From NCBI RefSeq assembly GCF_014595955.1, contig NZ_JABVCF010000002.1, forward strand, positions 62,001 through 126,000: a stretch of 64,000 nt of DNA, in the 5' to 3' direction. Under the pieces are notes generated by a model. That model saw only the letters and a program-made list of their open reading frames with translations. It was not told the origin of the DNA and ran no database searches. This document shows positions 29,108-38,439 of the stretch, in pieces. Source of the DNA: Pseudaminobacter soli (ex Zhang et al. 2022). GTDB lineage: Bacteria; Pseudomonadota; Alphaproteobacteria; Rhizobiales; Rhizobiaceae. The position numbers and the translations under genes are program-made. Within the stretch, counting starts at the first letter, position 1, and the number at the start of each line of letters is the position of its first letter.

Positions 29108-29929
29108 ATGCATCCCCCCGCACCTGCTCCAGGCGGACAGGAGTTCCCCTACTGGCTCGTGGCCGCCATGTTCATGGCGGTCGCCGCGGCGCTCGCGATC
29201 GCGGCCAGCGACCTCTATGCGCAGATCTTCGCCACCGTCGCACAAGGCATCGGCATCACTATCTTCGTGACGGCCGTGGCTTTCGCGCTCGCCTCCGCGC
29301 TCGGCCTCGGCATTGCCCTGATGGCACTGTCCAACTCGATCTGGCTGCGCCAGGTCGCGCGCTTTTATGTCGAGATCATCCGCGGCGTTCCGATCCTGGT
29401 GCTCCTGTTCTGGATCGCCTTTGCCGGCGTTCCCGCCTTCGTCGCCTTCTGGAATTTCGTGGCGGCGCCGCTTCGCGAAGCGGGCTGGGTCGAGGAGTTG
29501 CTGGTGCGCGACGTCTCTCTGCTCTGGAGGGCCGTGCTGGCACTGACCATCGGCTACTCCGCGTTCATTGCCGAAGTGTTCCGGGCAGGCATTCAGTCGG
29601 TGGAGACCGGCCAGATCGAGGCGGCGAAGGCGCTCGGCCTGTCCCGTTTCCAGCGCTTCCGCCTCATAGTCTTCCCGCAGGCGATCCGCACCATCCTGCC
29701 GCCGCTCGGCAACGACTTCGTCGCGATGGTGAAGGACTCTTCGCTGGTCTCTGTGCTCGGGGTGGCCGACATCACCCAGATGGGCAAGATCTCCGCAGCC
29801 GGATCCTTCCGCTTCTTCGAGACCTATTCGATCGTCGCCTACATCTACCTGATACTGACCGTGGGGCTGTCGCTGGCGCTGCGCGGGCTGGAAAAGCGGA
29901 TGCGCAAGGCTGCGGGAGGGAACGGGTGA
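29108..29929 (+). CDS. Amino-acid ABC transporter permease
   Basis: 273-residue inner-membrane permease of the HisM/GlnP type. Five or six helices are visible, along with the ATPase-contact EAA loop EAAKALGLSRFQRFRLIVFPQA at about 180-202 (here only its core EAAKALGLS is essential). The N-terminal region TVAQGIGITIFVTAVAF is characteristic of family 3 polar amino-acid permeases. ATG at 29108 is used; a TTG two codons earlier is possible. The ATP-binding subunit is missing from this locus. Confidence 0.92.
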   Translation: MHPPAPAPGGQEFPYWLVAAMFMAVAAALAIAASDLYAQIFATVAQGIGITIFVTAVAFALASALGLGIALMALSNSIWLRQVARFYVEIIRGVPILVLLFWIAFAGVPAFVAFWNFVAAPLREAGWVEELLVRDVSLLWRAVLALTIGYSAFIAEVFRAGIQSVETGQIEAAKALGLSRFQRFRLIVFPQAIRTILPPLGNDFVAMVKDSSLVSVLGVADITQMGKISAAGSFRFFETYSIVAYIYLILTVGLSLALRGLEKRMRKAAGGNG

Positions 29930-30031
29930 GCCCGAGCTCCGCTTGGAGCGAGGCTTGAAACATCCTTGGTTGGGCAGCATCCTTGGGAGGAAGAGCGAGC
30001 CGCCCATCAACCCCGAGGTGAGGATCAAGCC

Positions 30032-30883
30032 ATGACACACCCCGTTCTCTCGTCCGGTAACGTCGCGGTGATCACAGGCGGTGCCTCGGGAATAGGTCTT
30101 GCGGCGGCGAAGAAATTCGCCGCGCTGGGCATGACGGTCTGCATCGCCGATCTCGGCGCTGACCGGCTCGAGGCGGCCAGGGCCGAGATTGCTGCCGTTG
30201 CCAAGGACGGGGCCGATGTCGTGACCTCGGAAACTGACGTCAGCCGCCCGGATGATCTCATGGCTCTGGAGAAGATGGTCACGGATCGCTTCGGCGGCAC
30301 GGATCTCTTGATGAACAATGCCGGCATCCAGCCGGGCAGTGCGATCTTCGGACCGCTGGGCGCGTGGGAGCGGGTTCTGGCCGTCAATCTCTGGGGCGTG
30401 ATCCACGGCAGCCACGCCTTTGCGCCGGGCATGATCGCGCGTGGCCGTCCGGGCGTCATCATCAACACCGGTTCCAAACAGGGCATCACCACGCCGCCGG
30501 GCGATCCGGCCTACAACGTCTCCAAGACTGGCGTGAAGGCCTTTACCGAGGCGCTGCAGCACGAGTTGCGCAACACGCCCGGCCGCCAGGTCAACGCGCA
30601 TCTGCTCATCCCGGGCTTCGTCTTCACGCCGCTGGCCGCCGGCGGCCGCACCGAGAAGCCGGCGGGCGCCTGGACGCCGGAGCAGACGGTCGACTTCATG
30701 GTGCAGCACCTGGAGGCCGGCGATTTCTACATCCTCTGTCCCGACAACGACGTGCCGCGCCCGCTCGACGAGCGCCGCATCCTCTGGGCCGCCGGCGACA
30801 TCGTCGAGAACCGCCCGCCGCTGTCGCGCTGGCACCCGGACTACAAGGCGGCCTTCGAGGAGTTTTCGAAGCAGGGGAGGTGA
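30032..30883 (+). CDS. SDR family oxidoreductase
   Basis: 283-residue short-chain dehydrogenase. The Rossmann motif GGASGIGLA lies near residues 15-23, followed by NNAGIQ and the active-site serine region NTGSKQG. The catalytic YNVSK in GDPAYNVSKTGVKAFTEAL follows. The C-terminal ~70 residues are longer than in the minimal fold. Substrate unknown. Start at 30032 follows GAGGTGAGG. It stands ~100 bp after the permease and could be cotranscribed. Confidence 0.88.
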   Translation: MTHPVLSSGNVAVITGGASGIGLAAAKKFAALGMTVCIADLGADRLEAARAEIAAVAKDGADVVTSETDVSRPDDLMALEKMVTDRFGGTDLLMNNAGIQPGSAIFGPLGAWERVLAVNLWGVIHGSHAFAPGMIARGRPGVIINTGSKQGITTPPGDPAYNVSKTGVKAFTEALQHELRNTPGRQVNAHLLIPGFVFTPLAAGGRTEKPAGAWTPEQTVDFMVQHLEAGDFYILCPDNDVPRPLDERRILWAAGDIVENRPPLSRWHPDYKAAFEEFSKQGR

Positions 30884-31009
30884 GAGGATCGTACGACTTG
30901 GAGCCGCCCGCCAACGGCTCCCTTATCGCATTCCCACTTCTTGCCTGCGATGCTGCCCGCACCGAAGAGGCAGATGAGGGGCATTGATCAGCCTGCGTGC
31001 GCCCTCGGG

Positions 31010-32494
31010 TCAGCGCCCGTAGCGGGATTTCAGGTGCGCCTCGAAGTACTTGGCGGTGAGGGGCTCGCCCGTCGCCTTCTGGAGCAATTCCGGCGTCGAC
31101 CACATCGAGCCTAGCGACCAGATGTTCTTGCGGCGCCAGTCGTTCACCGCTTCGAAATCACCCTTGGCGAAATCGTCTTCGATGGAGGGATGCGCCCGTT
31201 GGATCGCCGCCCACTGCTGCGCTGCCATCAGGGCGCCGAGCGTGTAAGACGGGAAGTAGCCGAAGGCGCCGCTCGGCCAGTGCACGTCCTGCATCGGCCC
31301 GTCCTGCGGATTGTCGATGGTTGACAGGCCGAGATAGTCGCGCATCTTGGCGTCCCACGCTTCGGGAATGTCGGACGCCTCCAGCCGCCCGGCCAGAAGA
31401 TCCTGCTCGACCTCGAAACGCAGAATGACATGGAGCGGATAGGTGACCTCGTCGGCGTCGACGCGGATCAGCCCGCGCTCCACATGCAGGACATGCGGCA
31501 GGATGTCCTCGGCGCTCCAGCTCTCGCCGAGATGCCGTTCCACCATCGGCAGCGCCCAGCGCCAGAATGCCGGGTTCCTGCCGATCTGCTTTTCGACGAA
31601 CAGGCTCTGGCTTTCGTGCATCGACATGCCGCGCGCCTTGCCCAGCGGCCAGTGCGACCAGCCCTTCGGTAGGTTCTGCTCGTAGAGGGCGTGACCGGTC
31701 TCGTGCAGCACACCCATCAGCGCGGATAGGAATTCCGTGGTCCGATAGCGCGTGGTGATGCGCACGTCGGTCGGAACGCCGCCGCAGAAGGGATGATGCG
31801 AGACCGACAGGCTGCCGTGGGTGAGGTCGAAGCCGACGGCCGCCATCATGGCGAGCCCGAGTTCCCGCTGCTTCTCGACCGGGTAGACGCCGGAGAGCGG
31901 CTTGAGCGACGACTTTGAGAGCCGTTCTTCCTGGACCGCGAGCGCCTCGGGTACAAACCCGCCGAGAAAGACCTTAAGGTCCTCGAATATCGGACCGATC
32001 TCGGCAACGCGGTTTCCGGGATCGTATTGCTCCATCAACGCGTCGTAAGGTTCGAGGCCGAGAACCTCGGCGCGCATCGCGGCCTCCTCGCGAACAAGTG
32101 TAACGATGCCTTCGAGTGCCGGCAGGAAGCTCGACCAGTCGTTCTTGGCTCGCAGGTCGCGCCAGAGTTGTTCTGAGCGCAACCTTGCCTTCGTCTGCCG
32201 TTCGACGAACTCCGGCGGCAGGCATGTCATGTTCGTGTACTGGCGGCGAAGCTCCCGCACGGCCGCCCGCTGCTCGTCATCGAGGGCCTCCTCCGCGGCG
32301 GCGGCCAACCAGTCTCCCATTTCGGGCGCTGTGGCCTGGCGATGGTACATGCCGGCCAAGGTCGACATGGCTTCCGCCCGTTTTTCGCCTCCGCCGGGCG
32401 CCATGTGCGTCGCCTCGTCGGCGCCGAGGATCGCCATCGCATGTTCCAACGCCTCCAGGCGCCGGCAGGATTCATCAAGCTTTTGGAAAGACAT
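31010..32494 (-). CDS. Carboxypeptidase M32
   Basis: 494-residue zinc metallocarboxypeptidase of the Taq family, removing C-terminal residues from peptides in the cytoplasm. The zinc motif HETGH lies near residue 260 (GVLHETGHALYEQ). The downstream HESQSLF Glu and the family signatures DVRITTRY and GAFGYFPSYTLG are present. The length matches the family. The ATG at 32492-32494 was chosen because the protein family starts there; in-frame sequence upstream is low-quality coding. Confidence 0.93.
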   Translation of the reverse strand: MSFQKLDESCRRLEALEHAMAILGADEATHMAPGGGEKRAEAMSTLAGMYHRQATAPEMGDWLAAAAEEALDDEQRAAVRELRRQYTNMTCLPPEFVERQTKARLRSEQLWRDLRAKNDWSSFLPALEGIVTLVREEAAMRAEVLGLEPYDALMEQYDPGNRVAEIGPIFEDLKVFLGGFVPEALAVQEERLSKSSLKPLSGVYPVEKQRELGLAMMAAVGFDLTHGSLSVSHHPFCGGVPTDVRITTRYRTTEFLSALMGVLHETGHALYEQNLPKGWSHWPLGKARGMSMHESQSLFVEKQIGRNPAFWRWALPMVERHLGESWSAEDILPHVLHVERGLIRVDADEVTYPLHVILRFEVEQDLLAGRLEASDIPEAWDAKMRDYLGLSTIDNPQDGPMQDVHWPSGAFGYFPSYTLGALMAAQQWAAIQRAHPSIEDDFAKGDFEAVNDWRRKNIWSLGSMWSTPELLQKATGEPLTAKYFEAHLKSRYGR

Positions 32495-32642
32495 CGGCGC
32501 TCCTCGCGTGAATGCGCGAAGGAACACGAAGCCGTTAGACTTCGCAATGCCCGAGCGCAACCAGGAAAGCGCTGGAATACGCCGATTTCCTGTGTTGGCA
32601 AGCTGGCTGCCCGCCAGGATTGCGGCAGCATCACGTGCATGA

Positions 32643-32669
32643 GGGCCGCCGGGATGCCGCCGGCGGCCC
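32643..32669. other. GC-rich hairpin between divergent/convergent units
   Basis: GGGCCGCCGG (32643-32652) pairs with CCGGCGGCCC (32660-32669) around a 7-nt loop and is followed by TTT on the plus strand. No plus-strand gene ends here, so a terminator role is doubtful. Confidence 0.4.
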
Positions 32670-32760
32670 TTTCTACCCATGACCGAGTCCTCCAGATCCC
32701 TCCCGCAACGGACTTTCGCGAATTCAGGACCCGAAGCGCGAGCTTTCGATGAACTCGCTC

Positions 32761-33684
32761 TTATGGGGTTCCGGCTCCATAAGGGGTTGTGGCGCCAGCG
32801 ACGCGGCGGGCGCGACCAGTGAGAAGAGTTCTGGCACCACCGGCGCCAGTGTAAGCTGCCGGCAGCGACAGGTAGTAGCCACCCGGTGTTACGATGCAGG
32901 CGCCGTTCGGATCTCTTACGCAGTGCGGCGGATGGACCGAGTAGAGCGGGTACGGCCCCATATTCATTTCGTTAGTGTAGTAGCTGTTGTCCGCCTCGTT
33001 TGGCGGCCCGAATCGGAAGGCGAATTCTTCATGGAATCTCTTCTTGGTCTTGTTATGCCGGTGGGCATGATGGCCCTTGCCCTTATGGTCAAATTTGCCA
33101 TTGTCATTCATGCCCTGGTGCTTGCCACCTCGCCTGCTACTGCCATCACCATTAGTTCCATTGCTGTCGGTCATGGCAAAGGAGTTGCTCCCATGCCGCC
33201 CCTGACTTTTGCCATTGTCATGGAACCCTTTACCGTTGTGATTGAAGCCGTGGACGGGACCAAAGAGACCGTTTTTGAACGCTTGTTGGATGTCAGCTGT
33301 ATGCAGAGAACCATTGGCTAAATTAAAGGCGACGCTTCCGCCGTTTGCGAGAGCAAGATTCCGCTCCACGATCGCCTTATCTCGTAGGAATTCAGCGCTG
33401 TGTCGATTGTTGCGCCCACGATTGTTGTGCCCACGATTGTGGTGATCATTGTCTTTATTGGCGAACTTATCTCCCCTATGGTCTGTGTTTTTATTGCCCT
33501 TGTTGTTGGCGCTCTTGTTTCCGTGGTTATCGCTCTTGTTGCCGTTGCCGCCCTTGCCATTCTCGGCACTCCGGCTGTGATCGCCGCGGTCATGACCGTG
33601 CCCTCCGCCGCCCGCCGAGGCAACGCCGAGCGGAGTTGCGATGAGTAGGGCGGCGAGAGCCGCCTTCAGGGGAAATGCACGCAT
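32761..33684 (-). CDS. Secreted Asn/Gly/His/Lys-rich low-complexity protein
   Basis: 307 residues. There is a signal peptide MRAFPLKAALAALLIATPLG to about ASA (residue 24). A disordered region rich in Asn, His, Lys, Gly and Asp follows (about 25-95), including repeats of the type NNRGH/NNRGR. A short hydrophobic block (FLRDKAIVERNLALANGG) and a second His/Lys/Gly-rich stretch (about 150-215) come next. The C-terminal part has two Cys in HCVRDPNGACIV. I recognise no family. Its codons are AT-richer than its neighbours. It may bind metals or polymers; that is inference. Confidence 0.65.
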   Translation of the reverse strand: MRAFPLKAALAALLIATPLGVASAGGGGHGHDRGDHSRSAENGKGGNGNKSDNHGNKSANNKGNKNTDHRGDKFANKDNDHHNRGHNNRGRNNRHSAEFLRDKAIVERNLALANGGSVAFNLANGSLHTADIQQAFKNGLFGPVHGFNHNGKGFHDNGKSQGRHGSNSFAMTDSNGTNGDGSSRRGGKHQGMNDNGKFDHKGKGHHAHRHNKTKKRFHEEFAFRFGPPNEADNSYYTNEMNMGPYPLYSVHPPHCVRDPNGACIVTPGGYYLSLPAAYTGAGGARTLLTGRARRVAGATTPYGAGTP

Positions 33685-33961
33685 GATAAGCCTCCTGCGC
33701 TCTCATGCGGAGGACCTTGTAGGCACTCCAGGAAATCGGCTGTCAGGACACTGTCGCGTCGCGATTGCCGTGTGTCGGGACCGCAGCCGCTGGGAGGAGT
33801 TGTGGCTGCGTAGATCGCACTCCGGCCATCGCCGGCAGTTCCCAGCCGCACGTGTAAGCCTACGCTCGCCTAGACCGGGCGGGCAACTTACAAATTGCTA
33901 AGCTTGCGTTTACGTGGGAGGCTTTGGCGGGCCGTAGATAAAAATCAGGTGAGCTGAATTC

Positions 33962-34990
33962 TCACCTTTCCGTAAGCTTCAGCTCTATTCGGCGGTTTTT
34001 GGCTCGGGCGTCTTCAGTATCGGCGGTATCCAGCGGCTGGTTCTCGCCGAAACCGGCTGCGACCAGCCGGTTGGCAGGCACCCCATTTGCGATCAGGAAC
34101 TTCACGACCGAGGTGGCGCGAGCGGACGACAGCTCCCAGTTGTCGCGATACCGCCCGGTGCCGGAAAGCGGCCGGTTGTCGGTATGGCCGTCCACACGCA
34201 GCACCCAGTTGATCTCCGGCGGAATTTCCCTCTGCAACTCGACGACTGCCTGCGCGAGCTTGCGCATCTCGGTCTGCCCGGCCTCGTTGATCACGTCAGA
34301 CCCAACGGGGAAGAGCACTTCCGACTGGAACACGAAGCGGTCGCCGACGATCCGGATGTTCTCGCGATCGGAAAGGATCTCGCGCAGCCGCCCGAAGAAG
34401 TCCGACCTGTATCGATTGAGCTCCTGGACGCGTTGCGCAAGCGCGACATTGAGGCGACGACCCAGGTCGGCGATCTTTGCGTTCGACTCGCGGTCGCGGG
34501 TTTCCGAAACCTCCAGCGCCTGTTCGAGCGCGCCGATCTGCTTGCGCAAAGCGGCGATCTGCTGATTCAGGAGTTCGACCTGGCTCATCGCCTGCTGGCT
34601 GATCTGGCGCTGGTTATCCAGTTCCCCGGTCAGCGTCCCGATGCGAGTATCGGCCGCGGCACCCGCACCTGCACCCTGATCGAGCAATTGCTGCAGCCGC
34701 GAGCGCTCGTCCTCGGCGGCCGTGAGCGAGGCGCGCAGGTTGATGAGCTGGTCCTCCGCATCCTGGGTGTTGGAGCGCTCCAGCGCCAGAAGTTGGGTAA
34801 GCTCGTTGATCTGCGAGTTGAGCCGGTTCAGCACCTCCTCCTTCCCCGAGATCTCGCGGCTGAGCAGGAATTGGGCGAGCACGAAGACCGAGAGCAGGAA
34901 CATGATGGCCAGAAGCAGCGTCGACAGCGCGTCGACGAAGCCCGGCCAATAGTCGATGCGACGGTCGCGGCGAGCGCGGGCGAGCGCCAT
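33962..34990 (-). CDS. MotB/OmpA-type peptidoglycan-binding motor-like protein
   Basis: 342 residues. A single N-terminal helix carries the MotB-like Asp in GFVDALSTLLLAIMFLL. A long coiled coil (about 50-185) follows, then a C-terminal OmpA/MotB domain (about 205-340) with DGHTDNRPL and NWELSSARATSVVKFL. The gene follows its MotA-like partner by 1 bp. No flagellar or Tol-Pal genes are nearby. The pair probably forms a proton-driven stator-like complex in the inner membrane, with an unknown output. Confidence 0.88.
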   Translation of the reverse strand: MALARARRDRRIDYWPGFVDALSTLLLAIMFLLSVFVLAQFLLSREISGKEEVLNRLNSQINELTQLLALERSNTQDAEDQLINLRASLTAAEDERSRLQQLLDQGAGAGAAADTRIGTLTGELDNQRQISQQAMSQVELLNQQIAALRKQIGALEQALEVSETRDRESNAKIADLGRRLNVALAQRVQELNRYRSDFFGRLREILSDRENIRIVGDRFVFQSEVLFPVGSDVINEAGQTEMRKLAQAVVELQREIPPEINWVLRVDGHTDNRPLSGTGRYRDNWELSSARATSVVKFLIANGVPANRLVAAGFGENQPLDTADTEDARAKNRRIELKLTER

Positions 34991-34991
34991 C

Positions 34992-36002
34992 TTAGTTCAG
35001 CTCCCGATGCTTGAGTGCCTCGGCGATACGGTCGAGGGTGGCGCGGAGTGCCCTCTGTTCCTGCGACTGAGCCTCGACCCAGTCGCGCATGATCTGCTGC
35101 TCATTGCGCATGTTCTTGACGAGACCGGAGATGCCGTCCGCCAGGTTGGCCATGGCAGTGGCGACCCGCGGGTTAGCGCCGGCGTGCTCCTGAAGCGCGT
35201 GCAGCCGCTCGCCCAACACCTTGATTTCGTCAGCCGCTCCGCTCCGGGCAAGATCGGACGAAACAGCGATGTCGGAGGAGAGATCGGTCACGGAGGAAAG
35301 CCAGTTTTCCAGCTCGGTGTAGAACCGGGTCTGGGCGCGTCCGGCCTGAAGGTCGAGGAAACCGAGCACCAGCGATCCGGCGAGGCCGAACAGAGACGAC
35401 GAGAAGGCGGTGCCCATGCCGGAGAGTGGCGCAGACAGCCCCGCCTTCAGGGCATCCAACACCGCCGCGGTGTCCCCGGTTCCGGCATCCAGGGATTGGA
35501 TGGTCTCGCCGATCGATCCGATCGTGCCCAGGAGACCCCAGAAGGTACCAAGCAGGCCGAGGAACACTAGAAGTCCGGTCAGATATCGCGTGATGTCCCG
35601 GCTCTCGTCCAGGCGGGTCGCAATCGAATCCAGCATGGTCCGCATCGAGTTGGTCGACAGCGCCATCGTCGACGAGCGGCTGAGCAGAACCTTCATAGGC
35701 GCCAGCAGCACCGGTTCGGTCGTCTCCGAGCCGGCGCGGAAGGAATTCACCCAGCGCACCTCCCGAAACAGCCTCGTCACCTGTCCGAATGCAAGCAGGA
35801 TGCCTACGAACAGCACGCCGGCTATCAGCCCGTTCAGGCCGGGGTTCGTGGAGAAGGCGGAGGTGATCTGCCGGGTCAGGATCGCCGCAATGAAGGCGAC
35901 GATCGCCAGAAAGATCAGCATCGACAGCAGGAATACGCGCGGGCTGGAGAGCTTGTATGGATCGTAGTCCGCCTTACTGCTGAAATTCCTCAAGAACGAC
36001 AT
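34992..36002 (-). CDS. MotA/TolQ/ExbB-type proton channel protein
   Basis: 336 residues with hydrophobic segments at about 24-44, 55-75, 140-165 and 195-215. The last two (TGLLVFLGLLGTFWGLLGTIG and GTAFSSSLFGLAGSLVLGFLDL, here only the GTAFSSSLFG core matters) match the MotA/TolQ/ExbB channel. A C-terminal cytoplasmic helical tail follows (about 225-336). It is directly upstream of the MotB-like gene and probably cotranscribed. Its short tail and lack of zorC/zorD-type partners argue against a Zorya defence system. Confidence 0.87.
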   Translation of the reverse strand: MSFLRNFSSKADYDPYKLSSPRVFLLSMLIFLAIVAFIAAILTRQITSAFSTNPGLNGLIAGVLFVGILLAFGQVTRLFREVRWVNSFRAGSETTEPVLLAPMKVLLSRSSTMALSTNSMRTMLDSIATRLDESRDITRYLTGLLVFLGLLGTFWGLLGTIGSIGETIQSLDAGTGDTAAVLDALKAGLSAPLSGMGTAFSSSLFGLAGSLVLGFLDLQAGRAQTRFYTELENWLSSVTDLSSDIAVSSDLARSGAADEIKVLGERLHALQEHAGANPRVATAMANLADGISGLVKNMRNEQQIMRDWVEAQSQEQRALRATLDRIAEALKHRELN

Positions 36003-36116
36003 CCGCGCCCCGTGTTCATGCCCGCATCATTTCACGCGGACTGTAATCGGAATTATGACCAAATTGAAAGGCGCGAAGCAGGCCCGTGGTGCTCACCCTG
36101 CCGCCCTCGATGACAA

Positions 36117-36809
36117 TCAGACCCGCTCGAGCACAATGAAGTCCATCATTGCGGCGAGATGAAATCCCGCACCGAGCACAACGAAACTGTGCCAGGCGGC
36201 CGACTGAAAGCGCAGCTTCTGCCAGACGAAGAATATGACTCCGAAGGAATAGGCGATACCTCCCGCCGCGATCAGCCACACCGAACTCGACGGCAGTGTC
36301 TCCACCAGTTTGCGGACGACGACGATGCCGCTCCAACCCATGGCGAGATAGATCAGGATCGAGAGCCTATCGAAGCGGCCGGGCAGGCAGATCTTCATGG
36401 CGATCCCGAGCGCCGCCGAACTCCAAATGAGGATGCCCATGGCGAGCGCCAGAGAGGTGTCCTCGAGTTGTGCGAGGATCGGCATGTAGGTTCCGGCGAT
36501 CAGCAGGTAGATCGCAGCGTGGTCGAGCCGGCGCAGCACCCACTTCGCCGGGGAGATCGGCCACAGATTGTAGGCAAAGGAGATGGAGAGCACCGCAAGC
36601 AGCGACACGACGTAAAGCAGCGTAGCCGCATATTCCAGCGGTGCCGCATGGAAGGCAGCGAAGGCGAGGAGAATGGATCCCGCCGAGATGGCGCCGAGCA
36701 GGCCTATGCCGTGAACGACACCGTCGGCGATCAGTTCGGCTTTCGTATAGTCGAAGCGCCCCCAATAGGGGATCTCTGCGCCGCTCAACCAGTCGCTTTG
36801 CTCGCTCAT
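36117..36809 (-). CDS. Hemolysin III family (YqfA/PAQR-like) membrane protein
   Basis: 230-residue protein with seven hydrophobic segments. The opening YTKAELIADGVVHGIGLLGA is the HlyIII/PAQR signature with its conserved His, and His reappears in RRLDHAAIYLLIAGTY and AAWHSFVVLGAGFHL. PAQR proteins are putative zinc-dependent membrane hydrolases; the bacterial role is mostly unknown. The start at 36807-36809 is tentative, with another ATG 9 bp upstream. Confidence 0.88.
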   Translation of the reverse strand: MSEQSDWLSGAEIPYWGRFDYTKAELIADGVVHGIGLLGAISAGSILLAFAAFHAAPLEYAATLLYVVSLLAVLSISFAYNLWPISPAKWVLRRLDHAAIYLLIAGTYMPILAQLEDTSLALAMGILIWSSAALGIAMKICLPGRFDRLSILIYLAMGWSGIVVVRKLVETLPSSSVWLIAAGGIAYSFGVIFFVWQKLRFQSAAWHSFVVLGAGFHLAAMMDFIVLERV

Positions 36810-36873
36810 GGCCCACATTCGCCGGTAGACGAACTTCAGCACCTATAAGCGCAGACGGCAACCTACGTTCCCG

Positions 36874-37674
36874 TTAACGTGGCGCCAGCGGCTTCTTCAA
36901 CGTCTTAAGCAGCGCCCGGTGGATCAGTTCGTTTCCCGCCACGATCGAGCGGCTGGCGAACATGTTCTGCTCGCTGTTGCGATCGCTGGTGAACCCGCCT
37001 GCTTCCCGGATGAGCAGCATGCCCGCTGCCATGTCCCAGGCATGCAGGCCCTCCTCCCAGAAGCCGTCGAACCGGCCCGCGGCGACATAGGCGAGGTCGA
37101 GCGCGGCCGCGCCAAGCCTGCGGATGCCGGCGACCTCGCCCATGACGTTCCGCAATTCGATCAAATAGTTGCCGTGGTGCCCGATGCCGAGGTGCGGCAC
37201 CCCTGTTGCGATAACGGCATCCTCGAGCTTCATGCGGGCCGCGACGCGCAGCCTGCGGTCGTTGAGGAAAGCGCCGCCGCCCCGCTCTGCAGTGTAGAGC
37301 TCGTCCATTGCCGGGTTATAGATCACGCCTGCGACGATCTGGCCTTGCCGCTCCAGCGCGATCGAGACGGCGAAGATCGGAATGCCGTGCAGAAAATTGG
37401 TGGTGCCGTCGAGCGGATCGACGATCCACCGGTGCTGGTCGTCCTCGCCTTCGATTGTGCCGCGCTCCTCCATGAGGAAGCCGTAGCCGGGACGAGCCCG
37501 CGACAGTTCGTTGAAGACAATCTCTTCCGCCTTGTGATCCGCCTGGCTCACGAAGTTGCCGGGCCCCTTCAGAGATACCTGAAGGTTCTGCACCTCGCCG
37601 AAGTCCCGCGACAGCGATCGCCCGGCCTTCATCGCGGCCTGGACCATGACGTTCAGAAGTGCGGAGCGGGCCAT
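36874..37674 (-). CDS. suhB: Inositol monophosphatase family protein
   Basis: 266-residue magnesium-dependent phosphatase of the IMPase/SuhB family. The metal sites are visible: EERG near 70, IVDPLDGTTNFLHG at about 86-98 and WDMAAGMLLIREAGG near 215. In bacteria it hydrolyses inositol-1-phosphate and can act in rRNA antitermination. It is the gene downstream of efp on the same strand, with a 110-bp gap containing short repeats. Confidence 0.92.
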   Translation of the reverse strand: MARSALLNVMVQAAMKAGRSLSRDFGEVQNLQVSLKGPGNFVSQADHKAEEIVFNELSRARPGYGFLMEERGTIEGEDDQHRWIVDPLDGTTNFLHGIPIFAVSIALERQGQIVAGVIYNPAMDELYTAERGGGAFLNDRRLRVAARMKLEDAVIATGVPHLGIGHHGNYLIELRNVMGEVAGIRRLGAAALDLAYVAAGRFDGFWEEGLHAWDMAAGMLLIREAGGFTSDRNSEQNMFASRSIVAGNELIHRALLKTLKKPLAPR

Positions 37675-37784
37675 GGGAGAATCCGTTGTTCGTTGTTCGT
37701 TGTTCGTCGTTCGTTTCTAGCTGCCAGTACGCCGATCCGAGAAGCTGGTTCCGGACCACGACCGACGAACAACGACTGACTAGG
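37675..37784. repeat. Short tandem and inverted repeats between efp and suhB
   Basis: GTTGTTC-type units repeat in tandem at 37685-37713. GTTGTTCGTCG (37699-37709) is inverted as CGACGAACAAC at 37763-37773. Function unknown; slippage-type or repeat-element debris is likely. Confidence 0.6.
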
Positions 37785-38351
37785 TTAATCCGCCCGCCGC
37801 AAATAGGCGATCTCGTTGGTGTCGACCAGAACCCGCTCGCCGGCTTCGATGAAGGGCGGGACCAGGACGCGGACGCCGTTCTCCAGCACGGCCGGCTTGT
37901 AGGAGGATGCCGCGGTCTGGCCCCTCACGACCGGATCTGCCTCGGCAACGGTCAAGACGACCTGGTCGGGCAGGGAAATGCCGATGGGCCTATCCTCGTA
38001 GAGCTGCACCGTGACCTTCATGCCGTCCTGCAGGAAAGCAGCCCGATCACCCACGAACTCCTTTTGCAATTCGAGCTGTTCGTAGCTGTCGGTGTCCATG
38101 AAGATGAGCGCATCGCCCTGCTCGTAGAGGAAGGTAAAGTCCTTCAGGTCGAGTTGGACACGCTCCACCGTCTCGGCCGAGCGGAAGCGCTCGTTGAGCT
38201 TGGTGCCGTCGACAAGGTTCTTCAGCTCGACCTGGTTGTAGGCGCCGCCCTTGCCGGGCTTGACGGTGTTGGTCTTCACCGCCGCCCAGAGGCCGCCATT
38301 GTGCTCGATGACGTAGCCCGGACGGATTTCGCTGCCGCTGATCTTGGCCAT
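37785..38351 (-). CDS. efp: Translation elongation factor P
   Basis: 188 residues. It relieves ribosome stalling at polyproline stretches. The N-terminal KOW-like domain has the conserved loop [15 protein letters not shown], whose Lys is modified in some bacteria; two S1-like domains follow. The C-terminus ends in [14 protein letters not shown]. The ATG at 38349-38351 gives the standard length; in-frame sequence upstream is not conserved. Confidence 0.97.
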   Translation of the reverse strand: MAKISGSEIRPGYVIEHNGGLWAAVKTNTVKPGKGGAYNQVELKNLVDGTKLNERFRSAETVERVQLDLKDFTFLYEQGDALIFMDTDSYEQLELQKEFVGDRAAFLQDGMKVTVQLYEDRPIGISLPDQVVLTVAEADPVVRGQTAASSYKPAVLENGVRVLVPPFIEAGERVLVDTNEIAYLRRAD

Positions 38352-38439
38352 TCTGTCGCTTTCGATGTGGGGGTTGGCCGCATGCGGCCTTAGCGCCTCA
38401 AGACCATAAACGCGGACGCGAGGCAAGGCGCCGGATAGC

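Noticed and set aside
29966-30031. N-terminal extension of the SDR gene
   Set aside because: The 22 extra residues are not SDR-like, and a good GAGGTGAGG site precedes the ATG at 30032.
33962-36002. Zorya-type defence system from the MotA/MotB-like pair
   Set aside because: There are no ZorC/ZorD/ZorE-like genes, the MotA-like tail is short, and the flanking genes are housekeeping.
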